Made by a program: the position numbers and the translations under genes
Notes under the pieces: generated by a model
Database searches by the model: none
Seen by the model: the letters and a program-made list of their open reading frames with translations, nothing else
Told to the model about the DNA's origin: nothing
Shown here: positions 34,454-42,764 of the stretch, piece by piece
Layout of the letters: each line of letters starts with the position of its first letter
Numbering within the stretch: position 1 is the first letter of the stretch
Assembly: GCA_902780235.1 (NCBI GenBank)
Contig: CACZEL010000011.1
Span: 80,356 to 144,355, forward strand
Direction: 5' to 3'
Source of the DNA: an uncultured Bacteroidales bacterium
GTDB lineage: Bacteria > Bacteroidota > Bacteroidia > Bacteroidales > Paludibacteraceae
Length of the DNA: 64,000 bases

Positions 34454-34527
34454 CGGTGCGGACGAGACTCGAACTCGCGACCTACGGCGTGACAGGCCGG
34501 TATTCTAACCAACTGAACTACCGCACC
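34454..34527 (-). tRNA. tRNA-Asp (GTC)
   Basis: 74 bases. Acceptor GGTGCGG/CCGCACC, D-stem GTTC/GAAT, anticodon stem CCGGC/GCCGT with loop CTGTCAC giving anticodon GTC, T-stem GCGAG/CTCGT with loop TTCGAGT, discriminator G. The outermost anticodon-stem pair (27-43) is a C-U mismatch. CCA not encoded. Confidence 0.93.
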
Positions 34528-34578
34528 AAGGTGCTTTATGCTACATGTATAAGAACACTGCTTTTTCAAAAGCGGGTG

Positions 34579-34609
34579 CAAAGGTACTGCTTTTTTTTGA
34601 CATGACCAA
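34579..34609 (-). promoter_or_regulatory. Promoter of tRNA-Asp/tRNA-Arg unit
   Basis: Minus strand TTG (34609-34607), 20-base spacer, TACCTTTG (34586-34579) followed by CACCCGC. About 50 bases upstream of the mature tRNA-Asp 5' end. Confidence 0.8.
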
Positions 34610-34648
34610 ATTTTTTTGCATTTTTTTTCAAAAAAAGTGCATTTAAGG

Positions 34649-35464
34649 TCATTTTTGCACCTTTTTTACCGCCTGATGGGCACATTTTTGTGCAATTCGC
34701 TGCTGACGGCGGGTCATTTCCGGATTACGTTCGGGGTTGTAACGAACATCTTTTTTGGTGATGATCTCGTACCATACACATGCAGCCGTGTAGCGTCCGT
34801 AGGTGTAATTCAGATGATATCCGTCTCGGCAGAACGTATCTCCGAGCGATGAAGAGCGACCCAGTTGGATGGCTTGACCGCAAGGGATAAGAATCCACTT
34901 GCCATGAGAAGGGTGGCGGTTCACGATCTCTTTCACGTAACGCGTACACGACTGAATACTATCCCACATCTCCTGCTGGTCGTTGTGATACCTCGGATAG
35001 GCCGGATGTTTGGCATTGCGGCTATAGGCCCATGTCTGCATCCAACATAATTGCGCTTTGGGTTGATAGGCTCGAACCGTGTCGATGAGCAGTGAGAGCC
35101 AGGGTTCATACGACTCACGAAGGCCGCTGTCATGGCTCGCCTGTTGGAACGAGATATAATCATACTTGCCGTCTTTCAGCGCATCTCTGAGAGAGATAGC
35201 ATCTCGAATCTCCCGTGACTGCCGGTGTTGGATAGAGTATTTGTGATTCGTACAAACTCGATGCGAATAGGCGGCTGTATCTTTGAACATAAACTCGGCA
35301 TGCTGCTGCAACGAGCAGCCGCCGTAGTACAAGTTATGAATCTCTACTTCAATCCCTTTGGCATCGCATAGGGGCACCAATTCCTGTTCGACAGCGTCCC
35401 ATGAGAAACTGTTGCCGACACAAAGGATTCTAATAGTCAGTAATATGGCGGCCAAACAAGTCAT
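34649..35464 (-). CDS. DUF4886 / SGNH-hydrolase-like protein
   Basis: 271 residues. The N-terminal hydrophobic stretch MTCLAAILLTIRILCVGNSF runs directly into the block-I motif GNSFSWDA with the nucleophile Ser. The C-terminal FCRDGYHLNYTYGRYTAACV carries the Asp-x-x-His pair of SGNH hydrolases, and the family-like length fits DUF4886. Probably an esterase acting in or beyond the periplasm; substrate unknown. The start overlaps the end of the EEP-nuclease gene by 35 bases. A later start is possible, but it would remove the signal-like segment. Confidence 0.78.
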   Translation of the reverse strand: MTCLAAILLTIRILCVGNSFSWDAVEQELVPLCDAKGIEVEIHNLYYGGCSLQQHAEFMFKDTAAYSHRVCTNHKYSIQHRQSREIRDAISLRDALKDGKYDYISFQQASHDSGLRESYEPWLSLLIDTVRAYQPKAQLCWMQTWAYSRNAKHPAYPRYHNDQQEMWDSIQSCTRYVKEIVNRHPSHGKWILIPCGQAIQLGRSSSLGDTFCRDGYHLNYTYGRYTAACVWYEIITKKDVRYNPERNPEMTRRQQRIAQKCAHQAVKKVQK

Positions 35465-36467
35465 AGCGTGTACCGTTTAGTTCGAAATAAATAACGCCGT
35501 TGATGAGTACCTTGCGTGCTTCTGGCAGGGGGGACTTTTGCTCAAATCCTTCGCCCTGTTGCGTACCAAGGTTGATACCAACGACAACGGCATCGTGGTC
35601 GGAGTATTTGTAGTAATACCCGCCTGCAGTATTGATATGGTACGCGTACGCGCCTGTAATCTGCGTTGCCATCGTGCTATTCGCCATGACGTGGTCCAGA
35701 ATACCTAAACTGCCGTAATAATTATAGGTGTATGCATTCTCATCATAAACGATCAGTTGCTCTTCATACCCTGCGTTCTCCAATATTTCAATCGGTTCTT
35801 CGCCCATATAGGCATTGAGGTCGCCCATGATGAGTATATCCGGATCGTAGGATATGTTATCAAGGGCAGAAACGAGATTATTGGCATTCTGGATACGGGT
35901 ACTTTCTCCTTGACCTGCACCGGACTTGGCTTTGAAATGGTTCATGGAAAGGGTAAAGATCTCATCGGTGCTGATCTCCTTAAACGCCTGAATACGCAAG
36001 CGGTGGTTGTATTCTCCTGACCGGTAGGGAGAAGAATTGTTACCGTACGGTGTCACTTTATCGCGTCGGTAGATGAAGCCGGACTTGAGAGGTTGGTATT
36101 CATCCGGTGAGACGAACTCGTATAGTCCGTCCGTGATGAAGGTATATACATCTTGACCGAGGATCGTGTTCATGGCGTCGCAGATATATCCTAATACCTG
36201 ATCATTTTCTTCTACCTCGCATATAGACACGATATCGGCTTGAAGTGCCAGAAAGGCATTCGCCATCTTGTTTGTCTTGGTGGTGAAATCCGCTTGTGTA
36301 GAACAAGATGAGTTACTTGCATCCAAGTTGGTCAGATAGTTCTCCGCATTTTGTCCGACGATATGCAGTCTGGCGTTTCCTACGTCGGGGATGGTGACCG
36401 GACTGTTCCAAGCCCAAACGCTGAGGCTGAGCACCGTCATCACGGTCAATAAATAGATCTTTCTCAT
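35430..36467 (-). CDS. Secreted endonuclease/exonuclease/phosphatase (EEP) with T9SS tail
   Basis: 345 residues from ATG 36467 (MRKIYLLTVMTVLSLSVWAW), a clear signal peptide; the frame is open to 36515, but that part is repeat-derived. EEP motifs: NAENYLTN, ALQADIVSICEVEEN (catalytic Glu), LSMNHFKAKSG (His), ILIMGDLNAYMGEEP (Asp-x-Asn) and SDHDAVVVGI (Asp-His). Likely an extracellular nuclease. The last 30 residues, ARKVLINGVIYFELNGTRYD and LFGRHI, match the short type-A T9SS sorting tail, fitting the secretion genes in this window. Confidence 0.85.
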   Translation of the reverse strand: MRKIYLLTVMTVLSLSVWAWNSPVTIPDVGNARLHIVGQNAENYLTNLDASNSSCSTQADFTTKTNKMANAFLALQADIVSICEVEENDQVLGYICDAMNTILGQDVYTFITDGLYEFVSPDEYQPLKSGFIYRRDKVTPYGNNSSPYRSGEYNHRLRIQAFKEISTDEIFTLSMNHFKAKSGAGQGESTRIQNANNLVSALDNISYDPDILIMGDLNAYMGEEPIEILENAGYEEQLIVYDENAYTYNYYGSLGILDHVMANSTMATQITGAYAYHINTAGGYYYKYSDHDAVVVGINLGTQQGEGFEQKSPLPEARKVLINGVIYFELNGTRYDLFGRHITDY

Positions 36468-36503
36468 ATTTCTTTCCTTTCTTATCTCGTTACTCTCGAA
36501 CGA

Positions 36504-36531
36504 TTCAACTTTCAATTTTCACCTTTCACCT
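36504..36531. repeat. Heptad array TTCACCT x4 between genes
   Basis: TTCAACT, TTCAATT, TTCACCT, TTCACCT in 7-base register; occupies most of the 66-base gap between the Sel1-like gene stop and the nuclease start. Same family as the array inside the BASS transporter gene. Confidence 0.9.
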
Positions 36532-36533
36532 TC

Positions 36534-37784
36534 CTACGCCCACGCATCCCATCGTCCGTCGTCATCCTCATCGTCGTCATGAAGATAGAATTCGCCATCG
36601 GTACTGAATTCGGGGTCATCGAAGATCGGTTCGTAATAGGTTGTTATCTCTTTTTTATACTCCTGCAAGCGTCCTTCTTGGAAAGCCACGACGGTCTCGG
36701 CAAGAAGCATCGCCGAACCGAGACGAGCGCCAATGAGCGCGATCCGATCGACTTCGTGCAAGGGACGGTCGATAAGATGGTCATGGGCTATCATGCGCCA
36801 AAGTTTTTCTGCGGCACCGGCAGAACCGTTGTCTATCGCTCTGTAATAACTCTCGGCGGCACGTTTGTAGTCCTGTTTCCATTGGTATGACCCTTCGAGA
36901 AACATGTCTCCTTCCAGTTCAGTAGCGCCGGCATGACCCATTTTTGCCGCTTGCGTGAGCATGCTGAATAAAGCATCCTCGTCACGCATGATCTCGCTCG
37001 TTTTCATCATCTCGCCTAAAGCAGCGAGGAAATAGGCGCTGCATGCACGGTGGTCGATTCCTTTTTCCATCCAGAGGTTGTAGTCCGGTGTTTGATGAAG
37101 GGTGGCAGAGTCACCGTAGCCGTATGCAATCAGGATCTCTCCGTACGCACGACGGACGCCTAACTCAGCGGCACGCAGGTAATTGGCTACCAACCGAGTC
37201 TTACTTTCGTAATGTTCGTTGGCTACACCGCGGTAATAATACCAGATGCCGTTGGGTTCGATGCCGGCTTGCTCATCGCGGGCAATGAGATCATCCGCCA
37301 TCTCACTTGCCAAGTCGGGACGAGGAGCATGAAAATGTTGACCGTAGCAGTAGTTACGCAGTATATACATTGCCGCCATTTCGCTTCCTTCGTCAAAAGC
37401 CTCGTGCATCAAGGTCTCCTCTTTGTTATAATCGACGATGTCAATGTCGCCGTATCCGTACATGTCGGCCAGCACCGCTTTGGCATCTGCCAAACCTTGC
37501 TGTGCTGCCGCAGATAGCAAGTCGAATACTTCATGAATCGCTTGTTCAGTCGGTCGAAGACCAAACAGATAACGGGCATACGCATACTGCATGTGACGGT
37601 TCCCTTTCCTGGCTTCCGTTTCGATGAAAGCGACCGTCTCCGGTTTGAACAGATAGACGGTATCCAGCTCCATAAACATTCTCAAAAACGCCCGTTCGGC
37701 ATCTTTGTTCGTGTCCAGCACCGAGTACGCCTCGTGCACCAGTTCGTCGTATTTACCTTGATATAATAGCGAATAGTAATTCAT
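36534..37784 (-). CDS. Sel1-like repeat protein
   Basis: 416 residues, no signal peptide. Successive 35-40 residue helical pairs with Sel1 character: AAQQGLADAKAVLADMYGYG, EAFDEGSEMAAMYILRNYCY, AAELGVRRAYGEILIAYGYG, QAAKMGHAGATELEGDMFLE and RAIDNGSAGAAEKLWRMIAH. C-terminus very acidic (DDDEDDDGR). Sel1-like proteins are scaffolds for protein complexes; partner unknown. First gene after the promoter at 37871-37901, likely co-transcribed with the nuclease and SGNH genes. Confidence 0.85.
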   Translation of the reverse strand: MNYYSLLYQGKYDELVHEAYSVLDTNKDAERAFLRMFMELDTVYLFKPETVAFIETEARKGNRHMQYAYARYLFGLRPTEQAIHEVFDLLSAAAQQGLADAKAVLADMYGYGDIDIVDYNKEETLMHEAFDEGSEMAAMYILRNYCYGQHFHAPRPDLASEMADDLIARDEQAGIEPNGIWYYYRGVANEHYESKTRLVANYLRAAELGVRRAYGEILIAYGYGDSATLHQTPDYNLWMEKGIDHRACSAYFLAALGEMMKTSEIMRDEDALFSMLTQAAKMGHAGATELEGDMFLEGSYQWKQDYKRAAESYYRAIDNGSAGAAEKLWRMIAHDHLIDRPLHEVDRIALIGARLGSAMLLAETVVAFQEGRLQEYKKEITTYYEPIFDDPEFSTDGEFYLHDDDEDDDGRWDAWA

Positions 37785-37870
37785 GGTTTTGCCTAATAAG
37801 CATCTTTTCGGCTAATGCCCAAAATGTTTTTCTCGTGCGTTATGCACTCGATTAAAAACCTTTTCGGCTG

Positions 37871-37901
37871 CAAAGGTACTGCTTTTTTTTTATTTATGCA
37901 A
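37871..37901 (-). promoter_or_regulatory. Promoter of Sel1-like operon
   Basis: Minus strand TTG (37901-37899) in TTTGCATAAAT, 20-base spacer, TACCTTTG (37878-37871) followed by CAGCCG. Leader about 80 bases. Confidence 0.8.
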
Positions 37902-37908
37902 ATAAAAT

Positions 37909-37939
37909 TTGTATATTTCAAAAAATTGTTGTATCTTTG
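37909..37939 (+). promoter_or_regulatory. Promoter of the 37964 gene
   Basis: TTG (37909-37911), 20-base spacer, TATCTTTG (37932-37939) followed by CACCG. Divergent from the Sel1-like promoter; the two -33 elements are 7 bases apart. Confidence 0.78.
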
Positions 37940-37963
37940 CACCGTCATCTTAATTTTATCATT

Positions 37964-38575
37964 ATGGAACAGTTGGAAGCAACGCAAGAGGCACTGTCAA
38001 TGTATGTTGACGAGTGCGCTATGTTGTGCGACAAAGCGGAGGCGATCCTTCGCGAGCAGGAAGACCCGAGTGCGATCACTCCCATGGCGCGCGAGGTGTT
38101 GCGTTATGTGCAGCATCTGGTGCAGTTCGAGCATCTGCTCCCTGAGGCGTATGCGAAAGCGGATCGTATGGCCGACTGCGTGTATGACCGTCCGAGGCTT
38201 AAGTTGGACTTGCTGCGTGTCAAGTTAGAGGCAGTGACGTACGCGGAGTCAATAGAGGGACATGCTTTTGAGATCACAGAAGAGATAAGGGAAGAGGTGA
38301 ACAGGCTGGCTGCCAATATCCAAGCGGCAGATGAAGGACGATGGGCGGATATTCGCACAGAGAGCATGCTCAAGCGTGACACGATCGAGTGGAGTAAGCA
38401 GTACGAAGCATGCATTGATGAAGCGGAACATGAGGCATATGGCCATTTGACGGATATACCGCGCGGGATAGGATTCTGCTTTGCCATTTGGGCAGAGAAA
38501 CGGAAGGCGCTTGCCAAACGCGGTATCGAATGGCGCAGCCCGAACCAAATGAACCCGGGAGTAATGTTTGACTAA
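37964..38575 (+). CDS. Hypothetical helical protein
   Basis: 203 residues from ATG 37964 (MEQLEATQEALSMYVDECAM), 20 or so bases after the transcription start. Charged, Glu- and Ala-rich, almost certainly helical, possibly coiled coil (AKADRMADCVYDRPRLKLDL, EEIREEVNRLAANIQAADEG). Several Cys (CAMLC, ADCVY, YEACI, GFCFA). No signal peptide, no family recognised. Followed 14 bases later by the NPCBM-like gene, so probably co-transcribed. Confidence 0.78.
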   Translation: MEQLEATQEALSMYVDECAMLCDKAEAILREQEDPSAITPMAREVLRYVQHLVQFEHLLPEAYAKADRMADCVYDRPRLKLDLLRVKLEAVTYAESIEGHAFEITEEIREEVNRLAANIQAADEGRWADIRTESMLKRDTIEWSKQYEACIDEAEHEAYGHLTDIPRGIGFCFAIWAEKRKALAKRGIEWRSPNQMNPGVMFD

Positions 38576-38589
38576 AAAAATGAAACGAT

Positions 38590-40779
38590 ATGAATGCTAA
38601 ACGAATTGGTATTTTGGCGGTCATAGCAGCCGTACTGATGCTCGGTTTTTGCCGTCGGTGTGTTTCGCATGGTGGCTCAAGTAGCGGGCAAAGGATGCGG
38701 GAAGGAGAACCGTCGGCATACCTGATGATGCACAATGCCACGAAGAAGAATAACTGCTTCGGGGTGGAGAGTTACGAGCGACATGGCATCGCAGACATCG
38801 ATTATTACCCGGCTCGGATGTTGCGTTTTGAACCCGGTTATTACGAGGGCGCGACCTATGCAGAGTTCGAGTTGCAAGATTCATATGAGCGACTCTTTTT
38901 TGCCGCGGGTACCGACAAGGCTGGCAATGACGAACGGAGCGTGTTGGCAGTATTCGGGGACGGTAAGAAACTGATGGAGCATCTCTTTGTCGAGTACTCG
39001 GTGCCGGAACAGTTCGATCTGGACATAAAAGGTGTTAAGAATATCCGCTTTGAGATCATGACGGGTAAGGCCGGCACGATCGTAGCGGATGCGGCACTCT
39101 GGAAATCTGCGCGTAAGGCGCATCCGTTGAAACCTTTGACGAAAGCGGAAGCGAAGCCGACGGAGTTGGTGAACGAGTTACCGCCTTACCATGCCGGTGG
39201 ATCGCATACGTTGGTTGGTCCGACACGGCTGACGGACGATGAGTGGAGACCGAAGATGAACATCAACGGCATCCAGTACGAGTCGGGTCTGGTGATGAGT
39301 GCGCCGATGCGGTTGATCGGTACAGGCCGGTCGTGTTCGTATTTTAACTTAGGCGGTCAATACACCCAACTGCAGTTCATTGTGGGACCGAACATCGCCG
39401 ACGGCGGAACGGTAGGACGCGGCTGGATGACGGTGCGTGCAGACGATAAGATCATCTATGAATACGAATGTCTGGAGAACGATATTGCCCGCGTGGTGAC
39501 TCTCCCGATTGAGGGCTGCCGACGCTTGAGTATCGAGAGCGAGAACGCAGATGAGAACCTATGGATCGCGGTAGCCGATATCATGGTGTATCCGAAAGGT
39601 AAAGAACCGATCGCACGACTCAAAGAGCCCAAAGAAGAACCCCTCAAGACGGACCGCTATCATGACCTGCCGGACGTATGTCCGTTGGTACGAAACATCC
39701 CGCCTTTCCTGCTGACGGGAAACGTGTCGTTTGAAGGCAATATTTTCGACGGTCGTTCGGACTACCGCACGTTCTCGATGGGCGGTGTCAAGTTCAACGA
39801 AGGTATCATCCTCAGTTCAAAGACGCACTGGATGGACGATAACACGCGCTCGAGCGCCGTCTTCTACACCGCAGGTGAGTTCGACAACATCAGTTTTATG
39901 TTAGGTTGGGTGAGCAAATGCGGTGTACTCAAGAACGACACGCTCCGTATCTATGCGGACGATGAGATTGTGTTTAACATGCCGATCATCGCCACGCGTC
40001 CGAACCAGTATTACGAGGTACCGATTCATAAATGCCAGCGTCTGATCTTCGAGAAACGCGGTATCATATCAATGACCCATCCCGTGTTCGGCGTGGCGGA
40101 TATAGTCGCTTATCGGGGTAAGGTGAAGAAAAACGACCTGTTCGTTCATCCGGAACCCGAGTTGCCGAAAGAGGTGGACCTGATCGACCTTGGTGCACCG
40201 TATATCCATTACGTGCCCGGATACCACGATTTCATGGAAGAGACCTATCATGACGGACATACGAAGAAAGAGTATTTCGAGTTGGCGAACGGCGAGCGGA
40301 TCTACAAAGGCTTCCTGCTCAAGACGAGCGTTCATTTCTCTTTGGAGGCAGGTCCTTTGGGTGGCGAAGGTAGCGGGACGGCGTTCGCGGCAGCCGGTAT
40401 GGGTGCTTCCTTGATGGTGGGTACGGTGGGATCGTCGTATATATCGGCCGTTTGTCCGTTTGGCGCCTTGCTGATGTTAGCGGCAGGCGGTACGATGCAC
40501 GAGTCGTCCTGTGCCGCCTTCAGCGCGTACGAAGCGTATGACGAGATGACCTTCAAGGTCACTACCTTGCAGAAAGGTTTCTACGATCGAATCGACACGT
40601 TGTTCATCGGCGGAAGCGGCGAAGTGATCGAGACGATCGAACTGACGCAAGAGATGCCGCCGACGGAATATAAAGTCAAGTTGAACCGTTGCGGACAGTT
40701 GATGTTCTGGCTCCAATGCGGGCACGACAACAGCGCGCCGTACATCATTTACGACATCGTTTTGAGGCGCAAACGCTAA
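38590..40779 (+). CDS. Membrane-anchored protein with NPCBM/NEW2-like repeats
   Basis: 729 residues. N-terminal hydrophobic segment RIGILAVIAAVLMLGFC with a following Cys-rich stretch; either a lipoprotein-like signal or an anchor. The rest is three or four repeats of an NPCBM/NEW2-type beta-sandwich: YERLFFAAGTDKAGNDERSV with FDLDIKGVKNIRFEI, then ESGLVMSAPMRLIGTGRSCS with TQLQFIVGPN, then FNEGIILSSKTHWMDDNTRS with FDNISFMLGW, then IYKGFLLKTSVHFSLEAG. This domain usually binds carbohydrate next to glycosidases, but no catalytic domain is present. Likely a surface or periplasmic binding protein. Confidence 0.75.
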   Translation: MNAKRIGILAVIAAVLMLGFCRRCVSHGGSSSGQRMREGEPSAYLMMHNATKKNNCFGVESYERHGIADIDYYPARMLRFEPGYYEGATYAEFELQDSYERLFFAAGTDKAGNDERSVLAVFGDGKKLMEHLFVEYSVPEQFDLDIKGVKNIRFEIMTGKAGTIVADAALWKSARKAHPLKPLTKAEAKPTELVNELPPYHAGGSHTLVGPTRLTDDEWRPKMNINGIQYESGLVMSAPMRLIGTGRSCSYFNLGGQYTQLQFIVGPNIADGGTVGRGWMTVRADDKIIYEYECLENDIARVVTLPIEGCRRLSIESENADENLWIAVADIMVYPKGKEPIARLKEPKEEPLKTDRYHDLPDVCPLVRNIPPFLLTGNVSFEGNIFDGRSDYRTFSMGGVKFNEGIILSSKTHWMDDNTRSSAVFYTAGEFDNISFMLGWVSKCGVLKNDTLRIYADDEIVFNMPIIATRPNQYYEVPIHKCQRLIFEKRGIISMTHPVFGVADIVAYRGKVKKNDLFVHPEPELPKEVDLIDLGAPYIHYVPGYHDFMEETYHDGHTKKEYFELANGERIYKGFLLKTSVHFSLEAGPLGGEGSGTAFAAAGMGASLMVGTVGSSYISAVCPFGALLMLAAGGTMHESSCAAFSAYEAYDEMTFKVTTLQKGFYDRIDTLFIGGSGEVIETIELTQEMPPTEYKVKLNRCGQLMFWLQCGHDNSAPYIIYDIVLRRKR

Positions 40780-40815
40780 AAAAGCAGAATTTTTCGAAAA
40801 AAAACGCGCGTACGC

Positions 40816-40846
40816 TTGCGTATATCAAAAAAAAGTAGTAATTTTG
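40816..40846 (+). promoter_or_regulatory. Promoter of rimP-nusA-infB
   Basis: TTG (40816-40818) in GCTTGCGTATA, 20-base spacer, TAATTTTG (40839-40846) followed by CAGCG. Confidence 0.82.
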
Positions 40847-40859
40847 CAGCGTGAATTGA

Positions 40860-40906
40860 ATGAGGGGACCCCAGAAAGGTCTCCTCATCGTATAGAAGAG
40901 ACCTTT
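40860..40906 (+). promoter_or_regulatory. Leader with two mutually exclusive hairpins upstream of rimP
   Basis: Hairpin A: ATGAGGGGACC (40860-40870) with GGTCTCCTCAT (40878-40888), one G-U, loop CCAGAAA. Hairpin B: AAAGGTCTC (40875-40883) with GAGACCTTT (40898-40906), perfect 9 bp. The GGTCTC segment is shared, so only one can form at a time. The rimP ATG follows at 40925. The layout resembles attenuators and translational switches. The ligand or protein that could select the state is unknown. Confidence 0.7.
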
Positions 40907-40924
40907 ATTGGAACATTAAGACGT

Positions 40925-41386
40925 ATGATTTTAAAGGACGAATTAAAGAATTGGATCGAGGAGTATCTGAAGGATACCGAGTATGAGTTGATCACGCTGA
41001 ACGTGTCAGCCGGTAATGACATTCTTGTGGAGATAGATCGCCTCGCAGGTGTCGATGTGGATTTCTGTGCGGACTTGAACCGCTATCTCGTAGAGAAACT
41101 CGATGCTGTAGAGCCGGACTATTCTCTCGAAGTAGGATCTGTGAGTCTGACCGATCCGTTCAAGACGAAGATGCAGTATGAGAAGAACCTCGGGCATGAT
41201 GTCGAGGTGCTTATTGAGGGAAAAAAACTGCGCGGTCAACTGGTCTCGGTAGATGAGGACACGTTCTCTGTGGATATCGTGGAGAAAGTAGCGGTTGAGG
41301 GTAAGAAGCGCAAAGAGACGCAGATCGTAACCCATACATGGCGCTACAACGAACCGAAATACGTCAAGTACGACCTGAAATTCTAG
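40925..41386 (+). CDS. rimP: Ribosome maturation factor RimP
   Basis: 153 residues from ATG 40925 (MILKDELKNWIEEYLKDTEY). An in-frame TTG at 40844 would run through the leader hairpins and is rejected. The family pattern VEIDRLAGVDVDFCADLNRY, then SLEVGSVSLTDPFKT and the C-terminal SH3-like strand region LIEGKKLRGQLVSVDEDTFS. RimP helps 30S subunit maturation. First gene of the conserved rimP-nusA-infB cluster. Confidence 0.93.
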   Translation: MILKDELKNWIEEYLKDTEYELITLNVSAGNDILVEIDRLAGVDVDFCADLNRYLVEKLDAVEPDYSLEVGSVSLTDPFKTKMQYEKNLGHDVEVLIEGKKLRGQLVSVDEDTFSVDIVEKVAVEGKKRKETQIVTHTWRYNEPKYVKYDLKF

Positions 41387-41389
41387 ATG

Positions 41390-41452
41390 GCTAAATGACT
41401 AAATGAGTCAAAAAATCGTAAATGGTAAATGAATAAATCGTAAATATAAATT
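41390..41452. repeat. Degenerate AAATGAN repeats between rimP and nusA
   Basis: Irregular 7-8 base copies: AAATGAC, TAAATGAGT, AAATCGT, AAATGGT, AAATGAAT, AAATCGT, filling the whole 66-base gap. Same family as the gaps at 49271, 52090 and 53874. Confidence 0.75.
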
Positions 41453-42712
41453 ATGGCAACAACAAAACAAGAAACGGTCAACTTAGTTGACATTTTCAAA
41501 GATTTTAAGGACAACAAGAGTATCGACAAGCGTACGCTGATCACGGTGCTGGAGGAGTCGTTCAAGAGTGTTATTCTGAAGATGTACGGTCCGTCTGCGG
41601 ACTATACGATCATTGTCAACCCGGACAAGGGTGATCTTGAGATTTACCGAAACCGTCTCGTTATGGAAGATGGTGACGTAGCGAACCCGGACACGCAGAT
41701 CGCGCTCAGTGATGCCTTGCTGTTAGACGACGAGGCAGAGGTCGGTGAGGAAGTAACGGATAAGGTGGAATTGGCTTCCTTCGGTCGTCGTATGATCCTC
41801 AACCTCCGTCAGACGCTGGCATCGAAGATCCTTGAGCTGCAGAAAGAGGCGCTGTATGAGAAATACAAAGACATGCGCGGTCAGGTGGTAACAGGCGAGT
41901 TGTATCAGGTATGGAAGAAAGAGATCCTGCTGCTCGACGAAGAGGGCAATGAGCTCTACCTGCCGAAAGCCAACCAGATCCCGACTGACTATTACCGCAA
42001 AGGCGATATGGTTCGCGCCGTAGTGATCCAGGTGGAGAACAAGAACCAACAGCCGAAGATCATCTTGAGCCGTACCGCTCCGCTCTTCCTGCAACGTCTG
42101 TTCGAGCAGGAGATCCCGGAGGTGAAGGAAGGACTGATAGCTATCAAGAACATCGCCCGTATCCCGGGAGAACGTGCCAAAGTAGCAGTAGAGACTTTCG
42201 ACGACCGTATTGATCCGGTAGGTGCGTGTGTCGGTGTCAAGGGTGCTCGTATCCACGGTATCGTACGTGAGTTGCGTAACGAGAATATCGATGTCATCAA
42301 CTATACTACGAACGTCAACCTCTATATCCAACGCGCATTGGCTCCCGCGAAGATCTCGAGCATGGAGATCGATGAGGAGAACAAGAAAGCCAAGGTTTAT
42401 CTGCAGCCGGAGGAGGTTAGTCTCGCTATCGGTAAGGGCGGATACAACGTCAAGTTGGCAGGTATGCTGACCGGTTACGAGATCGATGTTTATCGTGAAA
42501 TCGACGAGGAGGATATGGACGATATCTATCTCGAGGAGTTCAACGACGAGATCGATGACTGGGTTATCGATGCCTTCAAAGCTGCCGGCTTTGATACCGC
42601 GAAAGAAGTACTGCGTACCAATAAGGAAGACTTGCTTACGCGTACCGATCTCGAGGAAGAGACCATCGATGATGTACTTCGCGTCCTGGAAGCGGAGTTC
42701 GCAAACGACTAA
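41453..42712 (+). CDS. nusA: Transcription termination/antitermination factor NusA
   Basis: 419 residues. N-terminal RNA-polymerase-binding domain (VDIFKDFKDNKSIDKRTLIT), S1 domain (RGQVVTGELYQVWKKEILLL), then KH1/KH2 (GVKGARIHGIVRELRNENID and VSLAIGKGGYNVKLAGMLTG). No extended C-terminal acidic repeats, as usual in Bacteroidota. Acts with RNA polymerase in pausing, termination and antitermination. Confidence 0.95.
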   Translation: MATTKQETVNLVDIFKDFKDNKSIDKRTLITVLEESFKSVILKMYGPSADYTIIVNPDKGDLEIYRNRLVMEDGDVANPDTQIALSDALLLDDEAEVGEEVTDKVELASFGRRMILNLRQTLASKILELQKEALYEKYKDMRGQVVTGELYQVWKKEILLLDEEGNELYLPKANQIPTDYYRKGDMVRAVVIQVENKNQQPKIILSRTAPLFLQRLFEQEIPEVKEGLIAIKNIARIPGERAKVAVETFDDRIDPVGACVGVKGARIHGIVRELRNENIDVINYTTNVNLYIQRALAPAKISSMEIDEENKKAKVYLQPEEVSLAIGKGGYNVKLAGMLTGYEIDVYREIDEEDMDDIYLEEFNDEIDDWVIDAFKAAGFDTAKEVLRTNKEDLLTRTDLEEETIDDVLRVLEAEFAND

Positions 42713-42764
42713 TAGTTAACCTAAAACCCTCGCGCGGCTCGAGTATAAACAACGCCGTTAGCGT

